DNA of 48,544 bases, taken from the IMG/VR virus record IMGVR_UViG_3300041964_000063, positions 1 through 48,544 of that record, one strand, 5' to 3'. The position numbers were made by a program, and so were the translations under genes. The DNA comes from a virus. The notes under the pieces were generated by a model. That model saw nothing but the letters and a program-made list of their open reading frames with translations. It was not told where the DNA came from and searched no databases. Below are positions 41,492-48,544 of this stretch, piece by piece; position 1 is the first letter of the stretch; every line of letters begins with the position of its first letter.

Positions 41492-43591
41492 TTAAGGGGC
41501 AAGGATTGCTTTCTTAGCTCTGTTTTTTTCGTACCAATCAGATACCTCCGGGTAAACGTTTCGAGTAGCTTCCCAAAGTAGGTCACAGGTTTTTTGCGCT
41601 TCTAACTGTGCGTTTTTCTTCCAACGCAGATCAAGCATGTGCATTAGCGATCTGAGGTTGAAAGATACAACAAAGTGTTGACGATAATCAAATGGCAACA
41701 TTCCCCTAGCGTGTTCAGGGGCAAAACCTGCTTTTAGCTTTTTCACGTATAGCCCTAGGGCATCATAAGCTAGCTGTAGGTCTTCTTCTAGCCAATTCTG
41801 CGTGTAGTCATACTTAGCCGCTTCACGGTCTCCGTAGTGGCCAATGGGGCGGAAATAAAAGACTTTGTGCAGGGGTTGAAGAGATGCCAGCTCGTTACAT
41901 AGGTTATAGGCGTTAATTAAACCCTGCGATGTATATCTAAAAGAGTTATGAACTACTAAACCATTTGCTACAAAGTTATGCCAAGGGCCATCAACCTCAA
42001 TATCATAGGTTGTTTGAACACCTATGTACTCAACAGAAACTACGTCAACTGGGTGAGACCTCAACTTTTTAGGCTTTTTTTGTTTTTTAGGCCAATTTGT
42101 AAAGGTTAGATCTGGCTTAAAATCTTTGGCAAAATCAAGCTCTGTGTTAGTATGGTGAACCCATTCATGACAGTCTTTGCAGAGGGTAACAAGATTATCA
42201 AAGTGGTAGGCTAAAGAGGGATCGGCGTACACGGGGATTAAGTGGTGAGCGTGAAGGAATTTATCAGGCATACCACACATTTGGCAAGTGTAATTAAACC
42301 TTCTATGCACTTTTGGGGCAATGTTCCTTGTCCATGCACTGATTAATTCTCTTTCTTCAGAAGTACCCCCCTTCCAAAAATGAGAGTCTTTTCCTTTTTT
42401 TACATTTTTGGAAGACATCTTAGACCTTGCTTCCCTAGCATCGTTAGTGAGGTTTAACGAGTAATCTCCACACAAGCCCTTATTCCATGGTTTTTGTGTA
42501 CCAGGTGCCCTTTTGTTGATGTGGATAGCATACTTATAACACCATTTTTTAATGGTTTCTTCTGAGCACCCTGCTATAGACGCCATTACATCAATAGTTA
42601 ATCCTTTGGTAATTTGATCTAACAGCCATTTTTTGTTTCTATAAATCCCATTACCTACTACGGCCTTGACTCCTTTTGCGTAACCACGCTTAAGTGATAT
42701 TTCATAATGCTTTGCCCAATTATGAATAACATTAGATGAGCAGCCAGCGAGATCCGCAATATCGTTAGCGTTTAATCCCTTAGCAGCATGGTAAGATAGC
42801 CAAGTTTCTTGTGTGTAAAGAGCGTCTGTTCTTACAACGCCGTTAACCATTACTGTACAGTTTTTAGTTACAGCTAAGACGATATTATCTGAGTTAGTAA
42901 TTAGTCCCAGAGCTTTGCCCATTGCTTGCCAGCCTTGGGATGTATACAACCTGTGCTCTTTTGTACAGTCAAGTGTCTTACCATCAGATAAAGTAATCCT
43001 GTAAACAGGCTTTTCACCGCTGCAAAGTATGTCCTTAATATGACCAACCTCAAAACAGTTGGTTTCTTCATTAAGAACCCGCAAGTTCATTTTTTTAATT
43101 CGTGTCTTTGTGTCTCTTCTGTATTGACCGGGGGGTTCATTATTGCGACCCCTTACCTTTCGGTCTCTGACAGCTTTTTCTCCGTTTTCCCACAACTCAT
43201 AAAGGTCTTTGATCTTTTTTCTAAGTTTTGGGTTAGTCACACCGTTTGTGTTTACGAAAGTGATATTAGTATCACCAGCGAGACACTGACAATCGAAACT
43301 CACCCCGACACGATGTGTGCGTAATTGCTGCATGACTGAGTGAGGAATGTGCCCAAAAGCAACCTCAATTATTCCATTTTCCAGAGGCCCCCAATGGTGC
43401 TTTTTGCCTTCTAGTAAATTATCAACAATTATCTTTCCGCATACCGCATCTGTAGGCATGTCGCCACGTTCTATCACATCAATGATGTATTCATGGCAAT
43501 AATCTTGATGTAGGTGTGCCCATGCTAATTGATTAGGAGTCAACCCATCTAGTAAATTAGCTTGCATGTAAGGATCAAAAAATTCAGGCAT
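41492..43591 (-). CDS. thyX: Flavin-dependent thymidylate synthase ThyX, split by an intein
   Basis: Makes dTMP from dUMP with folate and FAD. Start chosen at ATG 43591 (MPEFFDPYMQANLL), which follows AAGGAAATAATT; a start at 43651 would run into the upstream gene. The 699-residue precursor minus a 447-residue intein leaves 252 residues, normal for ThyX. The signature region is LRTHRVGVSFDCQ-SFRYTSQG, cut by the intein; HHWGPLENGIIEVAF precedes it and FVVSFNLRSLMHMLDLRW follows, as in the family. With the ribonucleotide reductase at the other end it gives the phage its own dNTP supply, both depending on splicing. Confidence 0.93.
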   Translation of the reverse strand: MPEFFDPYMQANLLDGLTPNQLAWAHLHQDYCHEYIIDVIERGDMPTDAVCGKIIVDNLLEGKKHHWGPLENGIIEVAFGHIPHSVMQQLRTHRVGVSFDCQCLAGDTNITFVNTNGVTNPKLRKKIKDLYELWENGEKAVRDRKVRGRNNEPPGQYRRDTKTRIKKMNLRVLNEETNCFEVGHIKDILCSGEKPVYRITLSDGKTLDCTKEHRLYTSQGWQAMGKALGLITNSDNIVLAVTKNCTVMVNGVVRTDALYTQETWLSYHAAKGLNANDIADLAGCSSNVIHNWAKHYEISLKRGYAKGVKAVVGNGIYRNKKWLLDQITKGLTIDVMASIAGCSEETIKKWCYKYAIHINKRAPGTQKPWNKGLCGDYSLNLTNDAREARSKMSSKNVKKGKDSHFWKGGTSEERELISAWTRNIAPKVHRRFNYTCQMCGMPDKFLHAHHLIPVYADPSLAYHFDNLVTLCKDCHEWVHHTNTELDFAKDFKPDLTFTNWPKKQKKPKKLRSHPVDVVSVEYIGVQTTYDIEVDGPWHNFVANGLVVHNSFRYTSQGLINAYNLCNELASLQPLHKVFYFRPIGHYGDREAAKYDYTQNWLEEDLQLAYDALGLYVKKLKAGFAPEHARGMLPFDYRQHFVVSFNLRSLMHMLDLRWKKNAQLEAQKTCDLLWEATRNVYPEVSDWYEKNRAKKAILAP
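41945..43285 (-). other. ThyX intein with HNH homing endonuclease
   Basis: 447 residues from CLAGDTNITF to NFVANGLVVHN, with Ser as +1. Splicing block B is TKEH and the C-terminal His-Asn is normal. The insert has two helix-turn-helix units (LNANDIADLAGCSSNVIHNW, LTIDVMASIAGCSEETIKKW) that look duplicated, a HFWKGG segment, then an HNH nuclease (CQMC, LHAHHLIPVY, NLVTLCKDCHEW). Most intein nucleases are LAGLIDADG; an HNH type with tandem helix-turn-helix units is less usual. Confidence 0.92.
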
Positions 43592-43601
43592 AATTATTTC
43601 C

Positions 43602-44060
43602 TTAAAACTTAGTGGTAATCTTGTAGAAATTGATCGGGATACATGGAACAATAGTTACCCAGTAATTAGACTTTTTTTGAAAGGTTGTTTCTGTTTTCTC
43701 TGACCTAAAACCGATCCATGTACAAGTAGGATCAACGTTAAGTCTCAAGTAATGCCTATTACTAACCCCGTGTGATGGTTCGGTGTACTCAATCTTTTCA
43801 AACGTCTGCTTTTCTCGTAGCACAATAGGATAAATAATATCCTTAATCGCGTAATCTCGAAAATCTTTCTTTTCCCAATCCCAAACCCTCATAAAAAACT
43901 GGTACTCTGGGTGGTATTCTGTTTTTCCATACCAGGGAAATAGAAAAGCTACCTTACGAAGATTAGTCTCACCTTTCCAGTTTTTGTAAATTAACTGCTC
44001 TGGTGTTGTGAGGTGCAATAACGAGTTTATAACATTGGCAATCAACTTAAAGGTTTCCAT
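43602..44060 (-). CDS. Unknown 152-residue protein
   Basis: Helical N-terminus (METFKLIANVINSLLHL) then a basic, aromatic body (YGKTEYHPEYQFFMRVWDWE) with DPTCTWIGFRSEK. It overlaps the upstream membrane-protein gene by 14 bases and ends ten bases before the ThyX start, so it is part of the operon. No domain recognised. Confidence 0.6.
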   Translation of the reverse strand: METFKLIANVINSLLHLTTPEQLIYKNWKGETNLRKVAFLFPWYGKTEYHPEYQFFMRVWDWEKKDFRDYAIKDIIYPIVLREKQTFEKIEYTEPSHGVSNRHYLRLNVDPTCTWIGFRSEKTETTFQKKSNYWVTIVPCIPINFYKITTKF

Positions 44061-44253
44061 TGCTCCTGTGCCCTAAGTTTTTAATGAAAATTAAAATAGC
44101 CGCTACAAACCAAAAAGGCCAGATAGAGGAAATCAAAACACGGCGAATGAAAGAGAGTTTCCGTCTATTGGTAAAAACCTTTTTACAATCATCCATCGTC
44201 TTTAGGAAAAAATGTAGGTAGGTTAAACCTAAAAACCACCAAAACAGATTCAT
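44047..44253 (-). CDS. Small 68-residue membrane protein
   Basis: Two hydrophobic segments, MNLFWWFLGLTYLHFFL at the start and ISSIWPFWFVAAILIFI at about 42-58, with a basic loop (KKVFTNRRKLSFIRR) between. Likely a hairpin in the inner membrane. It overlaps the next gene by 14 bases. Function unknown; size and topology allow a holin-like role, but its place in the replication operon argues against lysis. Confidence 0.6.
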   Translation of the reverse strand: MNLFWWFLGLTYLHFFLKTMDDCKKVFTNRRKLSFIRRVLISSIWPFWFVAAILIFIKNLGHRSNGNL

Positions 44254-44260
44254 AGAGTAC

Positions 44261-44476
44261 CTAGTTAGGTTGACAAAAAAAGTAGGAGATAACTAACCTT
44301 TCCGAGTAGATCTCAACGTCTGTAAGACTGTCTAGAGTCGAACGCAACTCTTCATAAACGTAACCGTAAGCTCCTTCGGTTTTGTAAGCTAAAACCACCT
44401 TGGCTAATGTGCGTTCATACCGGCAACCGACAGGGTTAAAGCAATGCCCTGTAATTACCGTAAAATAACTTTTCAT
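44261..44476 (-). CDS. Unknown 71-residue protein
   Basis: Overlaps the upstream gene by ATGA. It has YFTVITGHCFNPVGCRYERT and a helical middle (LAKVVLAYKTEGAYGYVYEE), ending in VISYFFCQPN. Four Cys in total. No domain recognised. Confidence 0.58.
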   Translation of the reverse strand: MKSYFTVITGHCFNPVGCRYERTLAKVVLAYKTEGAYGYVYEELRSTLDSLTDVEIYSERLVISYFFCQPN

Positions 44477-44706
44477 GCAGCCTTAGCCCCCCGGATTAGG
44501 TCACTAAGTTTCTGTGCCAGTCTGTCTAGAAATTGATCTAGAGATTCAGCATGAACCGTAGGGGGACTATCTACTATGGTGTTGAATAATGGCCCTGTTA
44601 GGAGAGCATAATAACGGCGGTTACGTCGCTGTTTGATATGTACTAACCAGGGGCCTATCTTGGTTTCACCTTGAGATAGTTTTGCTTTGATCTGTTGTGT
44701 GTTCAA
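44473..44706 (-). CDS. Unknown 77-residue basic protein
   Basis: ATG after ACGCTAGGAGAAACAGAATTTG. Basic N-terminal strands (KIGPWLVHIKQRRNRRYYAL) and a helical end (LDQFLDRLAQKLSDLIRGAK). It could bind nucleic acid. The overlap with the next gene (ATGA) shows coupling. Confidence 0.6.
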   Translation of the reverse strand: MNTQQIKAKLSQGETKIGPWLVHIKQRRNRRYYALLTGPLFNTIVDSPPTVHAESLDQFLDRLAQKLSDLIRGAKAA

Positions 44707-44755
44707 ATTCTGTTTCTCCTAGCGTTGATTTGTTTGATGTTAATTCATTCTAAAC

Positions 44756-45205
44756 TTAAATAGAAACTATCGGCTTAGAATTCTTTTTATTTATAGGAAT
44801 TTGCTTTATAGGTTTAGTAGGCTTTGTGATTTTATACAGATTAGAGTAATCGGTTGAACCTAAGATATAGATTTCTGTGGAGCATTTTACCATGTACTTT
44901 TTTTGTTCAAGATAACTAGCCTTATGTATAAAAGCGTTTTTAATAACTCTTTCTATCACCCTGGGATGGCCAGAGGTTGATAGAAATAATGTTGCTGTAG
45001 GCTTTTTACAATTTTTCTTAAATGATTTTACCCTTTGTAGTGCTTCGCTAAAACTACCCTCTGTCATTCCAATTTTGAATCGGTCTAATAATGGCTCAAG
45101 AATTTGAATACAATACACCCAGCCGTATACGTTTTTGAACTCGCTTTGGTAAGCGGGAAAACCTTCTGGTAAAGATATGTTTTTCTTTGGTGTTCTTATT
45201 AACAT
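44756..45205 (-). CDS. GIY-YIG-like (T5orf172/MUG113) protein
   Basis: 149 residues. GWVYCIQI, then FKIGMTEGSFSEALQRV and HPRVIERVIKNAFIHKA follow the pattern of the T5orf172 branch of GIY-YIG domains (G-x-V-Y, x-K-I-G-x-T, R, E), in which the Gly-Ile-Tyr motif is relaxed. Such proteins may cut or bind DNA. It starts behind the promoter at 45253 with a very short leader and no Shine-Dalgarno. The C-terminus is a Lys/Pro-rich tail (TKPTKPIKQIPINKKNSKP). Confidence 0.7.
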   Translation of the reverse strand: MLIRTPKKNISLPEGFPAYQSEFKNVYGWVYCIQILEPLLDRFKIGMTEGSFSEALQRVKSFKKNCKKPTATLFLSTSGHPRVIERVIKNAFIHKASYLEQKKYMVKCSTEIYILGSTDYSNLYKITKPTKPIKQIPINKKNSKPIVSI

Positions 45206-45224
45206 AATGGCTGAATGTATCTAA

Positions 45225-45253
45225 ATTTTAACAACTTAATTGCTAGCTGTCAA
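45225..45253 (-). promoter_or_regulatory. Phage standard promoter (minus strand)
   Basis: TTGACA at 45253-45248 with GCTAGCAA; -10 TAAAAT at 45230-45225 after 17 bases. It starts ten bases after the DNA polymerase stop and drives the operon down to the EAL gene. Unlike the other copies it has neither the GAGCAAA leader nor the CTAGGAG ribosome site. Confidence 0.8.
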
Positions 45254-45262
45254 CCTAGATAA

Positions 45263-47929
45263 TTATGCTTTCTCCAACCATGAAGGAACAATACAATCAG
45301 ACGGGTCAGGATTACCGGATTCAGTAGGTATCCATTTTCTCAAATACAATTCCATCCCCTTACGAACGCTGTTCATAAATGCTGTAGCAACCGACTCCCT
45401 AAACAACTCAAAGCAGCCAGCGTTTTCTTCATCGTGCGGGAAGTTAGTAAACCTAAACTTCCAGTGGGGATTTTGATCGGCTAATTTTTGCATCTCGATC
45501 ATGCTCCACTTCATCGTACAGGCTTCAGTACCTAACCAAGCCGTACTAACAATGTCGGTGCCTTTTGCGGCAAGCTTATCGTTTTTATATTTATCTGGCC
45601 GCATTTCTAAAAACACTCTTCGACCTGACAAAGAATAAGCAACTGCCCATTCTTTGACGTTTTGAGATACACCAAAAAACTCTTTTTGTAGTTCAGGGCT
45701 AATAACAATAGTGGTATCTCCAGCCAGGTTCATTAGCCAGCGCTGTAGGCTGTAGGTACCGCAATAGGAGTACCTAAAAGCGTCAATTGCATCTTGAGCT
45801 TCTTCTAGGGAGATCTCCCCTCCTGTGCTTTCTACGGTACCTTTCAGGGTGTACTTACCTTGCAGGTTGATAGATCCATAAAAAGCTGGCTTACCTTTGT
45901 TTCTTAAAGATGCCACCTCATAATGAAATTCGTGATCATGCTCCTTATACCAGACCACCATATTTTTATAATGCCATTGCCCAGGGTCTTTACCGTTCAC
46001 AGCAGCAAGACCAGCGGCGGTGTGAATGTGTACATCTTCCCCCTCTCTAAAGATCTGCATCATCAACAGATCCCCGTGGGAACCAACGTATCTAGCGTGT
46101 AGCTGTGATCCATCCATCGCTAGAAACTGAGACCCAAACCTTACCCCATCATTTGTTATTAAGTTTTTATCGGTGTACTTAAACACTGAACGGATCGAGG
46201 GTAAATTATACTTTCTCAAATCCTTAGCCAGGTTTTTAGGGTTAGCAGGGTTCTGTAGGTTAATCCCTAAACCTGATCCGTCACTATCCCCCCGTGAGTC
46301 TTTCCCACAGGAAGATCGCCCGGTTCCTTTGCGGGCCATAACAAAATAGTTACCTCGCACAGTACCGTTAATTTCCTGATCTCTAACGTTCTCCAAGTAT
46401 TTAATGAACACCTCAACAGAACGATAAAGAGACAATGCCCGGATTGGTAGGATGTCTGTGAATGGGGCTAACGCTTCAGTGTCAGTCGATAGTTTCTCAA
46501 CGCCTTTAACGACTTTATGGGGCCTAACTTCCCTGACGTTTAACCCGTGTTCAGTTAGATAAGTTTCCCAATCAAACTCTTTAATTGTCTTCAAAACCTG
46601 AGCGCTTGATTTAGGATTTGACTGTGGGAATAAGTCAAACCAAGGAGTAATAATTTCCTTGGCAACCTGGTAATAATGCGTTAAAGCAGAGTTAACGGCG
46701 GCAACGTCTACAGGCATACCGTATTGTTCCATGTCGGCAAAACAACTGGAAACCTGACTCTCCCTAATTGCAGCGTCTAGAGGAGACCCAAACAATTGAG
46801 ACTGCAACGGGAAAAGGTTTGCTGATTGATCTAACAACTGTCTCAGCCGATCAACTAACAAGTAAGTAACAACAGCGTCCCTAGCACCATAATTAATCTG
46901 ACGGTTAGACAACCTGGGTAGAGACCAATCGCTTTTTTGTTGGGATTTATCTACTGTTATCCCTAACGCACGTTTTGATAATGGCCCCATGCCGTGCTTA
47001 AGTGGCAACCCAGCCCATAGGCTAATACTAAGTTGCTGAGTATCTGCAATATTCCTAGGAGAGATACCCCAATGCACTCGTAAAAACCCTTCATCAAACT
47101 TGTAGTTTGCCCCTCTGGTTTCTACTTCCCAGGACTCACATTGACGCTTGAAAATATCCCAAAAATTAAAACCGTCAATCTCAATTTCTGCCAAGGCTTT
47201 ATACGCTGATTCCCTATCTGCGTTAGCCCCTCCTAGATCGATTACCAGAGTGGCTAAATCTGGCAATGTAATCTGAATCAAACGGATCTGTCCTTGCCTG
47301 GGGTTAAGGCCACCTTCTTTATCAAAGACCCCAAAGGTCTCTAGGTCGTTTGCAAAAGCAGGGGCATCTCTAAGACCTCTCAAGGCATCTAGGAATTTTT
47401 TCTGTAATCCCCTATCCTTCGCCCACAGATCAACGTTCCACAGGATTACAGCGCTGTTTAACTTCTCATCAACAGACGAATGAAATTGAGCGGTTTGTTC
47501 TGCCAGAAACCCTGATAGCAAGCTTTCTTGTCTATACGTTGCAGAATCTACAGCTTCAAAATCCCAACCGGGGCGATCCCGCTTATCCCAATTCGGGTTA
47601 TTTTGGTCAATACCTCCGAAGGAATCTTGTAACTCTTGTGCTACAAATTCAGCAGCTTGTAATACAAGGTTAACGGTAGTCTCAGAATATAAAAGCGTTA
47701 TATCCTGATCAGATTTTGCCCAGTAGGTTAGCCAGGGTTTATAAAAGCTGGCAAACTTAGAAGAATACAAACGGTTAGACCATACCTCGGAAAACTCACG
47801 AATGGTACGGGTAACGTCTGCTTTGTACAGAGCTAGAAAAGACGTGTCTAGGTCAGTTGCAACTACCGGGAATCTCCCCCCGTGGTGATGGGTTTTTTCC
47901 CAGATACTTGCAAAATAAATTTTACCCAT
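45263..47929 (-). CDS. Family A DNA polymerase with 3'-5' exonuclease
   Basis: 888 residues. Exonuclease: FANDLETFG (D195, E197), GANYKFDEGFL and YGARDAVVTYLL supply the DEDY acidic set. Polymerase: motif A MDGSQLHARYV, motif B LRNKGKPAFYGSINLQG, motif C FPHDEEN. In motif A the usual Glu (SQIEL, position 710 in E. coli Pol I, the steric gate) is His. There is no 5'-3' nuclease domain; the first 190 residues, including THHHGG and a long helical stretch, are not recognised. It is the replicative enzyme of the phage. ATG after CTGGGAGAATTTAAGA. The promoter for the operon below begins just after its stop. Confidence 0.93.
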   Translation of the reverse strand: MGKIYFASIWEKTHHHGGRFPVVATDLDTSFLALYKADVTRTIREFSEVWSNRLYSSKFASFYKPWLTYWAKSDQDITLLYSETTVNLVLQAAEFVAQELQDSFGGIDQNNPNWDKRDRPGWDFEAVDSATYRQESLLSGFLAEQTAQFHSSVDEKLNSAVILWNVDLWAKDRGLQKKFLDALRGLRDAPAFANDLETFGVFDKEGGLNPRQGQIRLIQITLPDLATLVIDLGGANADRESAYKALAEIEIDGFNFWDIFKRQCESWEVETRGANYKFDEGFLRVHWGISPRNIADTQQLSISLWAGLPLKHGMGPLSKRALGITVDKSQQKSDWSLPRLSNRQINYGARDAVVTYLLVDRLRQLLDQSANLFPLQSQLFGSPLDAAIRESQVSSCFADMEQYGMPVDVAAVNSALTHYYQVAKEIITPWFDLFPQSNPKSSAQVLKTIKEFDWETYLTEHGLNVREVRPHKVVKGVEKLSTDTEALAPFTDILPIRALSLYRSVEVFIKYLENVRDQEINGTVRGNYFVMARKGTGRSSCGKDSRGDSDGSGLGINLQNPANPKNLAKDLRKYNLPSIRSVFKYTDKNLITNDGVRFGSQFLAMDGSQLHARYVGSHGDLLMMQIFREGEDVHIHTAAGLAAVNGKDPGQWHYKNMVVWYKEHDHEFHYEVASLRNKGKPAFYGSINLQGKYTLKGTVESTGGEISLEEAQDAIDAFRYSYCGTYSLQRWLMNLAGDTTIVISPELQKEFFGVSQNVKEWAVAYSLSGRRVFLEMRPDKYKNDKLAAKGTDIVSTAWLGTEACTMKWSMIEMQKLADQNPHWKFRFTNFPHDEENAGCFELFRESVATAFMNSVRKGMELYLRKWIPTESGNPDPSDCIVPSWLEKA

Positions 47930-47968
47930 TCTTAAATTCTCCCAGCTTTATTTTTAATATACTAGCAC

Positions 47969-48343
47969 CTAGATACCCTTAATGGGTTTGCCTTGAAGTA
48001 ACGTTTGCCAGGTCTCAAAGTCGATAAAATATTGCCGGGTTTCATAGTCGTTTGGGATAGTTGAAGTTTCATCTAGAGAGGAAACGGGACAACCTATTTC
48101 TTCAATATCTTGCACCTGATCACTAATAGAAACAATTAACCATTAGCGATAGGCTGAACGTAGAACGGTCTCCATTTAGGGCCTAGCCCGTATGTTGTGG
48201 CTAGGTAGACGGTTAGAGGAGAGGGTCATACTGGCGATCATTGTGGTTTCTACTTTCTCAGGTATTGGTGTTTCAAAAAAGCTGTCAGATAAACCGTAGT
48301 AATCTTTTAAGACTTGACCTACAGCGCTAATTTTCCGTGCCAT
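47969..48343 (-). pseudogene. Unknown gene of about 126 residues, frame broken twice
   Basis: Three frames read as one protein: MARKISAVGQVLKDYYGLSD to ETTMIASM, then PSPLTVYLATTYGLGPKWRP to FYVQPIANG, then LIVSISDQVQDIEEIGCPVS to WQTLLQGKPIKGI and TAG at 47971. One C is missing from ACCC near 48224, and one T from GGTT near 48130; both are homopolymer losses. The ATG follows AGGAAGAAGAATAGG, two bases after the upstream stop. If read as it stands the gene ends at 48176 after 55 residues. No domain recognised; it precedes the polymerase gene in the operon. Confidence 0.6.
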
Positions 48344-48344
48344 C

Positions 48345-48544
48345 CTATTCTTCTTCCTCATCTAAGCTGTTAACGGCAATCTCTAAAGACCTGACTATAG
48401 TTGCTGTACAATTAATAAAAGCCTCTATCACAGTACTAAATGACTTTTGGGAGGTAACCCCGGAAAAAGACCAGACATAACCATACTCATCATGCTCAGA
48501 AATTGTTAACCCTGGTATCTGTTTGTCTATTAATAAAAGGATTT
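48345..48544 (-). CDS. C-terminal part of an unknown protein (partial)
   Basis: The frame is open from the window edge and gives 65 residues ending NSLDEEEE. It has SEHDEYGYVWSFSGVTSQKS and a hydrophobic helix (VIEAFINCTATIVRSLEIAV). It is one base from the next gene, so in the same operon. No domain recognised. Confidence 0.6.
   Translation of the reverse strand, partial: ILLLIDKQIPGLTISEHDEYGYVWSFSGVTSQKSFSTVIEAFINCTATIVRSLEIAVNSLDEEEE

Noticed and set aside
43602-43651. Earlier ThyX start at 43651
   Set aside because: It would overlap the upstream gene by 50 bases and has no ribosome site, while the ATG at 43591 follows AAGGA and a normal ThyX N-terminus.
44268-44290. GGTTGACAAAAAA as a promoter
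   Set aside because: It lies in coding sequence at the end of a minus-strand gene and lacks GCTAG and a -10.
1-48544. tRNA genes, CRISPR arrays, insertion sequences, integrase or attachment site
   Set aside because: I looked for cloverleaf ends, regularly spaced repeats, transposase motifs and integrase motifs and saw none I could support; lysogeny therefore cannot be argued from this window.

Overview
The window reads as part of a tailed double-stranded DNA phage genome with a siphovirus-type plan (lambda/HK97-like head and a long tape measure). The host is probably a cyanobacterium. That rests on a monomeric, B12-dependent (class II) ribonucleotide reductase carrying several inteins, a flavin-dependent thymidylate synthase ThyX, a family A DNA polymerase, and a LamG-like tail tip gene followed by a GC-rich acyltransferase. 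The host is inferred, not shown. Terminase, portal, lysin and integrase are not visible, so the window is not the whole genome. No tRNA, CRISPR array or insertion sequence was recognised.

Layout. 1-5035: end of a membrane protein, an HNH endonuclease and the three-intein ribonucleotide reductase. 5110-9912: a plus-strand run of small unknown genes, many behind near-identical promoters and ribosome binding sites. 9942-10939: a minus-strand pair, a small membrane protein and a PD-(D/E)XK nuclease. 10983-19131: head genes (minor head protein, scaffold, decoration-type protein, major capsid protein, head-tail connection), interrupted by a minus-strand PP-loop ATPase. 19121-23065 and 23788-26588: minus-strand accessory islands of small genes, with a DNA methyltransferase and a helix-turn-helix protein. 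23138-23752 is a plus-strand gene between them. 26743-39529: tail genes (tube, frameshift-linked chaperones, tape measure, tip and fibre proteins) with an acyltransferase passenger gene. 39534-48544: a minus-strand replication and nucleotide operon (DNA polymerase, GIY-YIG-like protein, small genes, intein-split ThyX, RuvC-like resolvase) that ends in a c-di-GMP phosphodiesterase (EAL) gene.

Regulation. The small-gene islands use one standard cassette: an upstream AT-rich element, TTGACAGCTAGAT as an extended -35, a -10 box 17-18 bases on, a GAGCAAA leader and CCGCTAGGAGAAA before the start codon. The exact 11-mer TTGACAGCTAG occurs ten times, always pointing into a gene. The head and tail genes lack this cassette. 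Two highly expressed structural genes instead share a folded leader that can hide the Shine-Dalgarno sequence.

Sequence quality. Several essential genes are broken by single-base shifts (capsid protein, tail chaperone, tape measure, tail tip, and a gene near the right end), mostly at short homopolymers. Because these genes are otherwise well preserved, uncorrected sequencing or assembly indels look likelier than decay. One shift, at A_AAA_AAG in the tail chaperone, has the form of a genuine programmed -1 frameshift.
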